NCBI RefSeq assembly: GCF_000774145.1
Contig: NZ_KN322987.1
Span: 560,756 to 624,755, forward strand
Direction of reading: 5' to 3'
Length of the DNA stretch: 64,000 nt
Source: Pseudomonas mediterranea CFBP 5447
GTDB taxonomy: Bacteria > Pseudomonadota > Gammaproteobacteria > Pseudomonadales > Pseudomonadaceae
The notes under the pieces were generated by a model that ran no database searches, was not told where the DNA came from, and worked only from the letters and a program-made list of their open reading frames with translations. A program made the translations under genes and the position numbers. Positions 54,076 to 63,365 of this stretch are shown here, in pieces; the first letter of the stretch is position 1, and each line of letters begins with the position of its first letter.

Positions 54076-54093
54076 CATTTCAAGAGCACAGCC

Positions 54094-54193
54094 CCCCTTG
54101 TGGGAGCGAGCCTGCTCGCGATGGCAGTATGTCAGCCGACATATTGAACACCTGACACACCGCCATCGCGAGCAGGCTCGCTCCCACAGGGGG
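54094..54193. repeat. REP pair
   Basis: Intact arms GTGGGAGCGAGCCTGCTCG and inverse, with C/G runs outside. It lies between ybiT and the MFS gene. Confidence 0.92.
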
Positions 54194-54295
54194 TCTGCGG
54201 TGATCCTCAATTCGCGTATTTAGTTAGCCAGCTTTCTTTTATTCCCACCTCGGGCCATGATGAAGCTCTCCCGCCGCCGCCCGCGAACGAGCCCC

Positions 54296-55489
54296 ATGTC
54301 TACGCCGCAAGCTACCCCCAGTTCCCTGTCGATCACGTTGCAGATCGTCTCCATCGTTTTCTACACCTTTATTGCCTTCCTCTGCATCGGCCTGCCCATT
54401 GCGGTGTTGCCGGGGTATGTCCATGAGCAGCTGGGCTTCAGTGCCGTGGTGGCCGGGCTGACCATCGGTTCGCAGTACCTGGCGACTCTGCTCAGCCGCC
54501 CCATGGCCGGGCGCGTCTCGGACAGTGTCGGGACCAAACGGGCGATCGTCTACGGCTTGTCAGGCATTGTGCTCAGCGGTGTGCTGACGTTGATTTCGAC
54601 CTTGCTGCAAAGCCTGCCAATGCCGAGCCTGATGATCCTGATCGTCGGCCGCTTGTTGCTCGGCGTGGCCCAGGGCTTGATCGGTGTTGGCACCATCAGT
54701 TGGTGCATGGGCCAGGTCGGCGTGGAACACACGGCCCGCTCGATCTCCTGGAACGGCATCGCCTCCTACGGCGCCATTGCCATCGGCGCCCCGCTGGGGG
54801 TGGTGATGGTGGGTGACCTGGGCTTCGCCAGCCTGGGGATCGCGCTGTCATTATTGGCCGGTGCGGCGCTGCTGTTGATCCGCAACAAGCCTTCGGTGCC
54901 GGTGGTCCGCGGCGAACGCTTGCCCTTCCGGGCCGTGTTCGGACGTATCGCGCCATACGGGGCCAGCCTGAGCCTTGCCTCGATCGGCTACGGCACCCTC
55001 ACTACATTCATTACCCTGTTTTATGTCAGTCGTGGCTGGATCGGCGCCGCGTGGTGCCTGACGGTATTCGGCATCTGCTTCATTCTTTCGCGCTTGCTGT
55101 TCATTTCCAGCATTGCCCGCTTCGGTGGCTTCAACTCGGCCATCGCGTGCATGAGCATCGAAACCTTGGGGCTGGTGCTGCTCTGGCTGGCGCCTTCCCC
55201 CGCGTTCGCATTGGTAGGTGCCGGGCTGGCGGGTTTCGGGTTGTCGCTGGTGTATCCGGCGCTCGGGGTGGAAGCCATCAAGCAGGTGCCGAACACCAGC
55301 CGTGGCGCGGGGTTGAGCGCCTATGCGGTGTTCTTCGACCTGGCCCTGGCGATTGCCGGGCCTTTGATGGGAGCGGTGGCGTTGAACCTGGGCTATTCGT
55401 CGATCTTTTTCTGCGCCGCCTTGCTGTCGATCACCGGGCTGGGACTGACCCTGCTGCTGCGCCGACGCGCCGAGCAGGCCTCTTACTGA
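54296..55489 (+). CDS. Major facilitator superfamily transporter (YhhS-like)
   Basis: 397 residues from ATG 54296; the frame is open to 54257 but the shorter form gives the usual N-terminus. About twelve membrane helices; loop 2-3 has GRVSDSVGTKRAI, a form of the MFS signature. It resembles the YhhS/YfcJ group of putative drug or metabolite exporters. Substrate unknown. Its last 7 bases overlap the convergent hydrolase gene. Confidence 0.8.
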   Translation: MSTPQATPSSLSITLQIVSIVFYTFIAFLCIGLPIAVLPGYVHEQLGFSAVVAGLTIGSQYLATLLSRPMAGRVSDSVGTKRAIVYGLSGIVLSGVLTLISTLLQSLPMPSLMILIVGRLLLGVAQGLIGVGTISWCMGQVGVEHTARSISWNGIASYGAIAIGAPLGVVMVGDLGFASLGIALSLLAGAALLLIRNKPSVPVVRGERLPFRAVFGRIAPYGASLSLASIGYGTLTTFITLFYVSRGWIGAAWCLTVFGICFILSRLLFISSIARFGGFNSAIACMSIETLGLVLLWLAPSPAFALVGAGLAGFGLSLVYPALGVEAIKQVPNTSRGAGLSAYAVFFDLALAIAGPLMGAVALNLGYSSIFFCAALLSITGLGLTLLLRRRAEQASY

Positions 55490-56520
55490 TCGGCGGTACG
55501 CATACCGGCGCGGGTCGGTTTGCCCAGGACCTGACTGAAGAAGCGCCCGGCTTCGGAAATCATGGTGCGGTGGATGTCCTTGCGGTCGACGCCATCGGCA
55601 TCGGTGCACAGCGCAGGCATCGCGGCAATCTGTTCCTCGGTGCAGGGTGCCAGGAAGACAAAGTGCCCTGCCCCGGCCAGGGTCTTGAAATCCGGCGCGG
55701 TGGGCAGCTTGCGGGCCAGCGCGGCGGCATTCTTGTCGAAGGCCACCAGTTTGTCGCCATCGCCGCTGTACAGCAGCACCGGCACATGGACGTCGGCCAG
55801 GGTATGGCGACCGAACTTCAGGCTCAACGGCGCCATCAACAGCAATGCCCGGACCCTGGGGTCGGCCATCGGCTGCAGATCGTCGCGGTCGGCAATCAGC
55901 TCGCCCTGGGTGTTGCAGGCGTCACGATCGTCCGGCCGCTCCTGGCAATACCGGCGCAGGCGATTGAGGTCCGGCGTGGCGCCGGACAGGATCAGTGCGG
56001 TTTCCCCACCGGCAGAATAGCCGATCACCCCCACCTGCCCGGCATTGACGAACGGCGACAGCATCGGATCGTTCAGCGTCGCGGTGATGGCCTCGGAAAT
56101 CTGGATCGGCCGTCCGTAGAGGTTGCTCAGGGTACCCAGGCGGCTGTGGTCCTGGGCATTGTCGCCAGGGTGGATCACCGCGACCACGACGAACCCCTTG
56201 CGCGCCAGAGAGGTCGCCAGGTCGTGCAGGGCCAACGGTGTACCCGTGTTGCCGTGGGACAACATCAACATCGGGAAGCGGCCGATGGCAATCTGGGCAT
56301 CCGGTGCGGCGTCGATCTGATAGCCGCCCAACTGGGTGGTTTGCTCCCTGGCGGGGGACGGATAGAAAGCGATGGCGTGCATCGGCTGGTGATCCAGCGG
56401 ATCGAGAAAGCTCAGCTCATGGAAGCCGGCACTCCAATGGGGGTGCAACGCCGGTGCGGCCTGCACCGTAACCAGGCTGCCGAGCAGACAAAGCAATATC
56501 CCTGCACCAAGACCTTTCAT
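55483..56520 (-). CDS. Periplasmic alpha/beta hydrolase (PAF-acetylhydrolase / dienelactone hydrolase-like)
   Basis: 345 residues from ATG 56520 (AAGGTGG site). A signal peptide (GILLCLLGSLVTVQA) is followed by an alpha/beta-hydrolase domain: oxyanion segment MLSHGNTGTP, nucleophile elbow GYSAGG, and a late His in GAGHFVFLAP; the acidic residue is probably Asp in YSGDGDKLV. Four cysteines may form disulfides. Likely an esterase or lipase-like enzyme of unknown substrate. Confidence 0.8.
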   Translation of the reverse strand: MKGLGAGILLCLLGSLVTVQAAPALHPHWSAGFHELSFLDPLDHQPMHAIAFYPSPAREQTTQLGGYQIDAAPDAQIAIGRFPMLMLSHGNTGTPLALHDLATSLARKGFVVVAVIHPGDNAQDHSRLGTLSNLYGRPIQISEAITATLNDPMLSPFVNAGQVGVIGYSAGGETALILSGATPDLNRLRRYCQERPDDRDACNTQGELIADRDDLQPMADPRVRALLLMAPLSLKFGRHTLADVHVPVLLYSGDGDKLVAFDKNAAALARKLPTAPDFKTLAGAGHFVFLAPCTEEQIAAMPALCTDADGVDRKDIHRTMISEAGRFFSQVLGKPTRAGMRTADQ

Positions 56521-56687
56521 CGAATCATCCACCTTCACCAGCGGACAGGAAGGCCCCGTCGCTCGCTGCCTGGGCTTGCATGACCTGCGCCAGAAGCCCG
56601 ATGAGCAGAATACAGCGTTTTACGAAGGTTTCGATATTCATCAATGTGAAAGGGGGTGACGCAACTCTCACCGCCACTCAAAAACCA

Positions 56688-56779
56688 GTGTGGGAGCGAG
56701 CCTGCTCGCGATAACGTGGGCCAGTCAGCTGTGATGTGACCGGTACACCGTCATCGCGAGCAGGGCTCGCTCCCACAGG
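56688..56779. repeat. REP pair, first of a tandem duplicate
   Basis: The forward arm is standard; the inverted arm has an extra G (GCAGGGCTCGC instead of GCAGGCTCGC). The same insertion occurs in the copy at 56823-56913, 135 bases away. Confidence 0.9.
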
Positions 56780-56822
56780 AGATTGGTGGTGAAGGCAAAT
56801 CTCACAGTCACCGAAAAACCAA

Positions 56823-56913
56823 TGTGGGAGCGAGCCTGCTCGCGATAACGGTGGGCCGGTCAGCAGTGATGTGACTGCTACACCGCCATCGCGAGCAGGG
56901 CTCGCTCCCACAG
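56823..56913. repeat. REP pair, second of a tandem duplicate
   Basis: It shares with the copy at 56688-56779 the extra G in the inverted arm and most of the spacer (GTGATGTGAC), so one arose from the other by duplication. It lies next to the end of azoR. Confidence 0.9.
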
Positions 56914-56945
56914 GAATTTCAGGGCCTGATGGAGCTGTGCGGGCC

Positions 56946-57554
56946 TTACGCAGCAGCGAACTGTTCGCCGATCTGCGCCTTGGCTTCGCTCATGGCTTTG
57001 CTGCGCATGTCATCACCGTAAGCCAGGCCCTCGGCGCGGACGATCTCGATGTCGGTGATGCCGAGGAAACCGAACAGCAGTTTCAGATAGTCTTCGTGAC
57101 CCACCCCGCTCGGCTGGCCGGCATGCAAGCCGCCGGCGGTGGACACAATCACCAGTTTCTTGCCACCGCACAGGCCTTGTGGGCCGGCCTCGGTGTAGCT
57201 GAACGTCTTGCCGGCGACGGCAATGCGGTCGATCCAGGCCTTGAGCTGGGTCGGGACGGTGAAGTTGTACATCGGGGCCGCGATCACGACCGCATCCGCC
57301 GCGAGAAACTCAGCCAGCGCAGCGGCGCTGAGGTCGGCTTCGTGCTGTAGCGCGGCGTCACGCAGTTCAGCGCTGGTACCGGCGGCAACGAGCGTCTGTG
57401 CGGAAAAGTGACTGATCGCATCGGCGGCCAGGTCGCGATAAGTCACGACCACGTCCGCTTCGGCGGCTTTCCAGGCCTCGACCACTTCACGGCTCAATTG
57501 GCGGGAAGCGGAGTTGTCGCCGAGGATGCTCGAATCGATGTGCAGAAGTTTCAT
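56946..57554 (-). CDS. azoR: FMN-dependent NADH-azoreductase
   Basis: 202 residues from ATG 57554 (GGAGAG site), beginning MKLLHIDSSILGDNSASRQL as is normal for AzoR. A flavodoxin-like fold with APMYNFTVPTQLKAWIDR and STAGGLHAG lining the FMN site. It reduces azo compounds and quinones with NADH in the cytoplasm. It is divergent from a LysR gene, a common pairing in which the regulator controls the reductase. Confidence 0.92.
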   Translation of the reverse strand: MKLLHIDSSILGDNSASRQLSREVVEAWKAAEADVVVTYRDLAADAISHFSAQTLVAAGTSAELRDAALQHEADLSAAALAEFLAADAVVIAAPMYNFTVPTQLKAWIDRIAVAGKTFSYTEAGPQGLCGGKKLVIVSTAGGLHAGQPSGVGHEDYLKLLFGFLGITDIEIVRAEGLAYGDDMRSKAMSEAKAQIGEQFAAA

Positions 57555-57682
57555 ATGAGTGCTCTCCAATGAGGATCGCTACCGGGCGATCGAATGGGGA
57601 CCATCCTACCGATGAAACCAATGGCCGATTAGCCAGCAATGATGCGATAGTTCGTTCTACTGACAGGACAATCGAGCCGGAC

Positions 57683-58591
57683 ATGCAAGACCTCAACGAT
57701 CTCTATTATTTCGCCAAAGTCGTCGAAGCCGGTGGCTTCGCAGCAGCCGGACGTACCTTGGGCATACCCAAGTCGCGGCTGTCCCGGCGTATTGCCGAAC
57801 TGGAAGACCGCCTCGGCGCCCGCCTCCTGCAACGCACCACTCGCCAGTTGAAACTGACAGCGGTGGGCGAACGTTACCTGCGCCATTGCCAGGCCATGTT
57901 GCTGGAGGCGGAAATGGCCGATGAAGCGGTGGCGAGCATGTCCAGCGCGCCCCGTGGCCGGCTTCGGGTTTCCAGTCCGGTGGGGCTGGCCCACGAAATC
58001 CTGGCCGGGGTGGTGGCCGATTTCCTGGAAAAATACCCTCAGGTCCAACTGGAGATGATCCTGGTCAATCGCCGCGTCGACCTGGTGAGCGAAGGCATCG
58101 ACGTCGCGCTGCGCGTACGTGACCTGGGTGATGAAGATCCGTTGCTGATGACTCGCCGCTTGCGTCAGGCACGGTTGATCATGGTCGCCAGTCCGGCCTT
58201 CGTCGAAGGGCGGCGGATCGAGACCCCCGAGGACCTCAAGCAAGTCCCGGTGCTCGGCGCCCTTGAAAGCGATCGCCTGGTGCACCTGCGCCTGCACAGC
58301 GTCGGCGGACAGGTCGCCGAACTGGCCCTGGAGGCTCGCCTGGGCATCGACGATTTCATTGTACGGCGCGCCTGCGTCCTGGCCGGCCTGGGCTTTACCT
58401 TGTTGCCGAGCATGTATTGCGAGCAAGAGTTGAAGGACGGCACACTGGTGGAATTGCTGCCGGGATGGTCGCTGCCCGATGGCTGGCTGCAGGCGGTCTA
58501 TCCCCATCGACGCGGCATGTTGCCGGCGGTACGCGCATGGCTCGACCATCTGGTGGAAGCCTTCAATCTTTGTGGAGAAAGGACGTTATGA
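57683..58591 (+). CDS. LysR-family transcriptional regulator
   Basis: 302 residues from ATG 57683, giving the compact N-terminus MQDLNDLYYFAKVVEAGGF; the frame is open to 57569. Helix-turn-helix GFAAAGRTLGIPKSRLSRRI, then the substrate-binding domain. It is divergent from azoR with a 128-base gap and probably regulates it, as in similar pairs. Its stop overlaps the YjbR gene (ATGA). Confidence 0.9.
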   Translation: MQDLNDLYYFAKVVEAGGFAAAGRTLGIPKSRLSRRIAELEDRLGARLLQRTTRQLKLTAVGERYLRHCQAMLLEAEMADEAVASMSSAPRGRLRVSSPVGLAHEILAGVVADFLEKYPQVQLEMILVNRRVDLVSEGIDVALRVRDLGDEDPLLMTRRLRQARLIMVASPAFVEGRRIETPEDLKQVPVLGALESDRLVHLRLHSVGGQVAELALEARLGIDDFIVRRACVLAGLGFTLLPSMYCEQELKDGTLVELLPGWSLPDGWLQAVYPHRRGMLPAVRAWLDHLVEAFNLCGERTL

Positions 58592-58941
58592 GTTTGAGCG
58601 AAGAGGATGTCGCACGGTTTTGCCTGGGCTTGCCTGGCGCCAGGGAAGATTACAAATGGGGCGGTGTGCGAGTGTTTTCCATCGCCGGGAACAAGATGTT
58701 CGCCCTGCAGGGGCTGCGCAGCGACTCATTGGCGTTCAAGGTCGACAAGGACCTGTTCCTGGGACATTGCGACCGCCCCGGCATTCATGCTGCGCCGTAC
58801 TTGGCGCGAGCCCAGTGGATCATCATGCACACGCCCTACCCCTTGGGCGCCGAAGAACTGCACGGCTTGCTGCGGCGCTCCCACCAACTGGTGGTCAGCA
58901 AGTTGCCCAAGCGCACGCAGGTCGGCTTGTTATTGCCGTGA
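58588..58941 (+). CDS. YjbR / MmcQ family protein
   Basis: 117 residues, beginning MSLSEEDVARFCLGLPGA with KWGGVRVFSIAGNKMFAL and SLAFKVD, the signature segments of the family (CyaY-like fold, DNA-binding proposed). AAGGA site 7 bases before the ATG, and overlap with the LysR stop. Function unknown. Confidence 0.85.
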   Translation: MSLSEEDVARFCLGLPGAREDYKWGGVRVFSIAGNKMFALQGLRSDSLAFKVDKDLFLGHCDRPGIHAAPYLARAQWIIMHTPYPLGAEELHGLLRRSHQLVVSKLPKRTQVGLLLP

Positions 58942-58943
58942 CA

Positions 58944-59372
58944 TCAAACCCAGGCCAGCAGATGGCCGCCCAGGAACAACTGGTCGACCCAGAACGCCTG
59001 GTGCAACAGCACGATGAACCAGAACACCACCTGGAACGACACCTTGCGGGTTTTGTGTCGAAAGACCTGCTGGGCCAGCAACGCCCCGGGCCAGCCGCCG
59101 GCCAGCTCCACGGCGTGCAGCACGTTCTCGGGGGTGCGCCAGGCGTCGGAGCGCGCCTTGCGCTTGTCACTCCAGTACAGCAGGAATGCCACGACGCTGA
59201 CGATCCCATAGGCGGTCAACGGCACCCATGACGCTTCCTGCAACCCGAGCAGCAGCGAGCCCGCCAGCGGCAGCGCGCACAGCAGGGCGAACACGATCAA
59301 CTTGAGCCGCAGGTTCTGCACCGCCCCACCGGTATGGCGGGCAGTGTGTCTGCGAGTGTTGGAATCGTTCAT
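58944..59372 (-). CDS. DUF1294 membrane protein
   Basis: 142 residues from ATG 59372, which overlaps the uppP stop (ATGA). Several hydrophobic helices and the family pattern YWSDKRKARSDAWRTPE, HAVELAGGWPGALLAQQ and RHKTRKVSFQ. The frame is open far upstream, but that part is uppP in another frame. Inner-membrane, function unknown; probably co-transcribed with uppP. Confidence 0.85.
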   Translation of the reverse strand: MNDSNTRRHTARHTGGAVQNLRLKLIVFALLCALPLAGSLLLGLQEASWVPLTAYGIVSVVAFLLYWSDKRKARSDAWRTPENVLHAVELAGGWPGALLAQQVFRHKTRKVSFQVVFWFIVLLHQAFWVDQLFLGGHLLAWV

Positions 59373-60199
59373 GGCCGGGCGGTCGCCCAGTCGACCCAAC
59401 CGAACTGCCAGGTCGCCAGGATCAACAAGCCGAACACAATCCGATACCAGGCGAACACCGCATAGCTGTGGCTGGCGATGAACCGCAGCAGTCCCCTGAC
59501 CGCGATCATGGCGAAGATGAACGCGGTGACGAAACCGATGGCGAACACCGGAAAATCCGCCGGTACGAAGAGTGCGCGGTATTTGTAGCCCGAATAGACA
59601 GCCGCACCGACCATGGTCGGCATGGCCAGGAAGAAAGAGAACTCGGTCGCGGTCTTGCGCGAGAGACCGAACAGCAACCCGCCGATGATGGTCGAGCCGG
59701 AACGGGAGGTGCCGGGAATCATCGCCAGACACTGGGCCAGACCGACCTTGAGTGCATCTTTCCAGGTGATCTCGTCCACCGTTTCGGCGTGTACTTCATG
59801 CTGGCGCCGCTCGGCCCACAGCATGATGAAACCACCCACAACCAGCGCGGCGGCCACGGTGATCGGGTTGAACAGGTATTCGTGGATCAGATCGGCAAAC
59901 AGCACACCCAGCACCACGGCTGGCAGGAAGGCGATCAACAGGTTGGCGGTAAACCGCCGGGCCCCGGGTTGGGTGGGGAGACCCAACACCACGTCGAAGA
60001 TTTTGCGCCGGAACTCCCAGACCACCGCCAGGATCGCCCCCAACTGGATGATGATGTTGAACGCCATGGCCCGTTCCCCGCCGAACCCGAGCAAGTCGGC
60101 GGCGATGATCTGGTGCCCTGTGCTGGAAATCGGCAGGAACTCCGTCAGCCCTTCTACAATGCCAAGAATCAGTGCCTGAAAGGCCGTCCACAAATCCAT
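59369..60199 (-). CDS. uppP: Undecaprenyl-diphosphatase UppP (BacA)
   Basis: 276 residues. Conserved motifs GLTEFLPISSTGH (about 16-29) and PGTSRSGSTI carry the catalytic residues. A multi-helix inner-membrane protein. It dephosphorylates undecaprenyl diphosphate, recycling the lipid carrier for peptidoglycan and O-antigen synthesis; high dosage gives bacitracin resistance. Confidence 0.95.
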   Translation of the reverse strand: MDLWTAFQALILGIVEGLTEFLPISSTGHQIIAADLLGFGGERAMAFNIIIQLGAILAVVWEFRRKIFDVVLGLPTQPGARRFTANLLIAFLPAVVLGVLFADLIHEYLFNPITVAAALVVGGFIMLWAERRQHEVHAETVDEITWKDALKVGLAQCLAMIPGTSRSGSTIIGGLLFGLSRKTATEFSFFLAMPTMVGAAVYSGYKYRALFVPADFPVFAIGFVTAFIFAMIAVRGLLRFIASHSYAVFAWYRIVFGLLILATWQFGWVDWATARP

Positions 60200-60368
60200 T
60201 CATCCCCCAAAAAGACCCTGTCGGACAGGCTCTCATCGATAATCAAAGTGTCATGCCATTATGCACGGCGGGTGCACGATACCCGCGCCCTTCCCCAGAA
60301 AACCAATGAAAAATCAAAGGCAGGCTCAGGTTTTGCGTTGCGAGGCCGAAATCCTATCAGACAAGCCC

Positions 60369-60390
60369 TCATAACGCCGCCGCGTTATGA
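60369..60390. promoter_or_regulatory. Perfect 9-base dyad upstream of the chemoreceptor gene
   Basis: TCATAACGC and GCGTTATGA flank CGCC, 59 bases before the start codon. It could be an operator or a leader hairpin; no T run follows. Confidence 0.4.
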
Positions 60391-60448
60391 CCCAGGGGGC
60401 AATCCACCGGCCGTGGATGACAAGAACAAGAAACTGGAGTGACAGCGT

Positions 60449-62083
60449 ATGAATAGCTTGCGCAATGTGTCGATCAGCCGACGCTTGTGGCTCATCCTCG
60501 TCGTGGCCATCGTGATGGTATTCACGTTGGGCGCCTTGATGCTGAAACAGATCCACAGCGATCTGTATCAGGCCAAGGTGCAGAAAACCCAACATGTGGT
60601 CCAGACCGCCAGTGGCGTGCTGAGCTATTACCACGGCCTGGAAACCGCCGGCACCCTGACCCGCGAAGCCGCCCAGAAGCAGGCCCTCAGTGCCGTGCGT
60701 GGCCTGCGCTACAACGAGACGGACTATTTCTGGATCAATGACCTGACACCGGTCATGGTCATGCACCCCACCAACCCGAAGCTCGAAGGCCAGAACCTTT
60801 CGGCGATCCGCGACCCGAACGGTTTCGCGCTGTTCAACGAGATGGTCACCATCGCCAAGGCAAAGGGCGCCGGGATGGTCAACTATCTCTGGCCGAAACC
60901 GGGTGCCGAGGCACCGGTTGGGAAAACTTCCTACGTCAAACTGTTCGAGCCCTGGGGCTGGATCATCGGTTCGGGCGTGTACGTGGATGACGTACAGGCC
61001 GAGTTCCAGGCTCAACTGATCAAGGCCTCGTTGATCGGCCTGTCGATCGTCTTGATCATGAGCCTGCTGCTGACCCTGATCGTGCGCAGCATCGTGCGCC
61101 CCCTGCAGGAAACAGTGAATGCCATGGCCAATATTGCCAGTGGTGAAAGCGACCTGACCCGCAGCCTCGACACCCACGGCCAGGATGAAGTCACCCAACT
61201 GGCCCGACACTTCAACGCGTTTACCACCAAGTTGCGCCAAGTAGTCAGCCAGTTGCAGGATTCGGCCAGCGCGCTGGGGCAGTCGTCCAATGAACTGGGG
61301 AGCGACGCCGCCCAGGCCCAGGAACGCAGCCAGCAGCAATCGCAGCAGATGGAACTGGTGGCCACGGCGATCAATGAAGTGACCTATGGCGTGCAGGATG
61401 TGGCCAAGAACGCCGAACACGCCGCCAGTGAAATGCGCGACGCCGAATCCCAGGCCCAGCAGGGCCAGGTCAATATCGACGGCAGCTTGCAGCAGATCGA
61501 CCGTCTTTCCCAGACCATCGACCAGGCGGTAGAAGTGATTCGTACCCTGGCCAGCGAAAGCACCCAGATCGGCAGCGTGCTGGAGGTGATCCGCTCCATT
61601 GCCGAGCAGACCAACCTGTTGGCCCTCAACGCGGCGATCGAAGCCGCTCGCGCCGGGGAACAGGGCCGGGGCTTTGCCGTGGTGGCGGATGAGGTGAGGT
61701 TGCTGGCCCAGCGCACGCAGAAATCCACCGCCGAGATCCAGGGGATGATCGAGCGTCTGCAAACTCATTCCGAAGCCGCGGTGAAAGTCATCAGCGATAG
61801 CAGCCGTGCCTCGCAACTGACCATCGAACAGGCCGGCCTGGCGGGTGCCAGCCTCAACGCCATCGGCCAGGCCCTGCGCAATCTCAACAGTCTGAACGCC
61901 TCCATCGCCAGTGCCACCCTGCAACAGGCCCACGTGGTAGAGGACATCAACCAGAACGTCACCCAGGCCGCCGGCCTCTCCCACAGCACCGCCCTGGCGG
62001 CGGAGCAGTCGAGCCTGGCAAGCACACGCCTCAAGGCACTGAGCGAACAGCTGAACGGCCTGCTCAAACAGTTCCGGGTTTGA
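60449..62083 (+). CDS. Methyl-accepting chemotaxis protein with sCache-type sensor
   Basis: 544 residues. First membrane helix about 10-30, periplasmic single Cache domain (about 35-190; YFWINDLTPVMVMHP, then GWIIGSGVYVDD), second helix about 193-214, HAMP, and the cytoplasmic signalling tip EQTNLLALNAAIEAARAGE. Such Cache receptors sense small organic acids or similar ligands and control CheA. No C-terminal CheR-docking pentapeptide (ends LLKQFRV). A GGAG site precedes the ATG. Confidence 0.93.
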   Translation: MNSLRNVSISRRLWLILVVAIVMVFTLGALMLKQIHSDLYQAKVQKTQHVVQTASGVLSYYHGLETAGTLTREAAQKQALSAVRGLRYNETDYFWINDLTPVMVMHPTNPKLEGQNLSAIRDPNGFALFNEMVTIAKAKGAGMVNYLWPKPGAEAPVGKTSYVKLFEPWGWIIGSGVYVDDVQAEFQAQLIKASLIGLSIVLIMSLLLTLIVRSIVRPLQETVNAMANIASGESDLTRSLDTHGQDEVTQLARHFNAFTTKLRQVVSQLQDSASALGQSSNELGSDAAQAQERSQQQSQQMELVATAINEVTYGVQDVAKNAEHAASEMRDAESQAQQGQVNIDGSLQQIDRLSQTIDQAVEVIRTLASESTQIGSVLEVIRSIAEQTNLLALNAAIEAARAGEQGRGFAVVADEVRLLAQRTQKSTAEIQGMIERLQTHSEAAVKVISDSSRASQLTIEQAGLAGASLNAIGQALRNLNSLNASIASATLQQAHVVEDINQNVTQAAGLSHSTALAAEQSSLASTRLKALSEQLNGLLKQFRV

Positions 62084-62092
62084 CGCTGACCT

Positions 62093-62197
62093 GCCGCCAT
62101 CGCGAGCAGGCTCGCTCCCACAGGGGGCTGCTGGCGACCATGGATCTCGCGGCCAACCCGGATCCCTTGTGGGAGCGAGCCTGCTCGCGATAACGCC
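62093..62197. repeat. REP pair in outward orientation
   Basis: Here the order is reversed compared with the other copies: the inverted arm comes first (GCGAGCAGGCTCGCTCCCAC) and the forward arm second. Just after it the dyad CCAACAT-TG-ATGTTGG (62205-62220) precedes pnuC. Confidence 0.9.
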
Positions 62198-62280
62198 GGC
62201 ACACCCAACATTGATGTTGGAGCTGCCCCCACCATACCGTTTACAATCGCCCCCCTTTTCCATTCCCCCAAGGAACCGCC

Positions 62281-62844
62281 ATGTCCGGGCTTGAACTGTT
62301 TGCCGCAGCCCTCGGCGTTATCGCTGTCTGGTTGACTGTCAAGCAGAACCCCTGGTGCTGGCCGATCGGCCTGGTCATGGTGTTGCTGTACAGCTGGATT
62401 TTCTACGACGTGAAGCTGTATTCGGACATGTTGCTGCAAGTGGTCTACGCCGCACTGCAGCTGTACGGCTGGTGGCAATGGACCCGTGCCGGCCAGCGTC
62501 ATGACGGGCGCCAGGTCACACGGCTGGGCGGACCGTCGGTGCTGCTTGGCCTGGCTGTCGGTGCGGTGGGCAGCCTGGTGCTGGGCGCTGCCATGGCCCA
62601 CTGGACCGACGCCGCCCAACCCTGGCTCGATGCGGCGCTCACCGGCTTCAGCCTCGTGGCCCAGTGGTGGATGGCGCAGAAACGCGTGCAATGCTGGCCT
62701 TTGTGGATCGCCCTGGACGTGATCTTCGTCGGTCTGTTCATCTACAAGGGGCTGCACCTGACTGCCGCGCTGTACGCCTTGTTCACCCTGCTGGCGGTGC
62801 AGGGCTGGCGGGAATGGCGCGCCGACCCGGCCTTGCGCGCATGA
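62281..62844 (+). CDS. pnuC: Nicotinamide riboside transporter PnuC
   Basis: 187 residues with about seven membrane helices. NPWCWPIGLVMVLLYSWIFY and LQLYGWWQWTR are typical PnuC segments; Trp/Asn residues line the substrate path. It imports nicotinamide riboside, which is trapped by phosphorylation by the kinase encoded next (ATGA overlap). AAGGA site before the ATG. Confidence 0.92.
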   Translation: MSGLELFAAALGVIAVWLTVKQNPWCWPIGLVMVLLYSWIFYDVKLYSDMLLQVVYAALQLYGWWQWTRAGQRHDGRQVTRLGGPSVLLGLAVGAVGSLVLGAAMAHWTDAAQPWLDAALTGFSLVAQWWMAQKRVQCWPLWIALDVIFVGLFIYKGLHLTAALYALFTLLAVQGWREWRADPALRA

Positions 62845-63365
62845 AGGTGGTGGTGTTGACCGGCCCCGAGTCTGCCGGCAAGAGCTGGTTGGCGACGCAG
62901 TTGCAGGAACGCTTCGGTGGCTTGCGGGTGGATGAATATGTCCGCCACTTCATGGAGCAGTACCCCCGCGACACCTGCCTGGACGACATCACCGAGATCG
63001 CCAACGGACAATTGGCCTGGGAAGACGCAGCCCGTGCCCGACAGCCGGCGCTGCTGATCCTCGATACCCACCTGTTGAGCAATATCCTCTGGAGCCGGAC
63101 CTTGTTCGGCGACTGCCCGGACTGGCTGGAGCCGGCCTTGCTGAGCCGTCATTACGACCTCCATCTGCTGTTGAGCCCCGAGCAGGTGGAATGGACTGGC
63201 GATGGCCTGCGCTGCCAGCCTGAGCTGGAGCAACGCCTGCAATTTTTCGCCGCCATCGAGGATTGGCTGGTCCGACACCAGCAACCTTTCCAGGTGATCG
63301 AAGGCGATTGGGCACAGCGCCAAACCCAGGTATTCGCGGCCGTGGTCCAATTGCTCCAGGCTTGA
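62841..63365 (+). CDS. NadR-like nicotinamide riboside kinase (P-loop ATPase)
   Basis: 174 residues. The P-loop GPESAGKSWLATQL and the later ILDTHLLSNILWS and YDLHLLLSPEQVEWTGDGLR are characteristic of the kinase domain of NadR. The DNA-binding and adenylyltransferase domains of full NadR are absent. It should phosphorylate nicotinamide riboside to NMN, pulling the PnuC substrate into NAD synthesis. Confidence 0.9.
   Translation: MKVVVLTGPESAGKSWLATQLQERFGGLRVDEYVRHFMEQYPRDTCLDDITEIANGQLAWEDAARARQPALLILDTHLLSNILWSRTLFGDCPDWLEPALLSRHYDLHLLLSPEQVEWTGDGLRCQPELEQRLQFFAAIEDWLVRHQQPFQVIEGDWAQRQTQVFAAVVQLLQA

Noticed and set aside
62205..62220. CCAACAT-TG-ATGTTGG dyad as a specific pnuC operator
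   Set aside because: It directly adjoins a REP arm, and similar ATGTTGA-type spacers occur beside other REP copies, so it may simply be part of the repeat.
60326..62263. 645-codon minus-strand frame opposite the chemoreceptor gene
   Set aside because: Shadow frame; the plus strand encodes a complete chemoreceptor with all domains.
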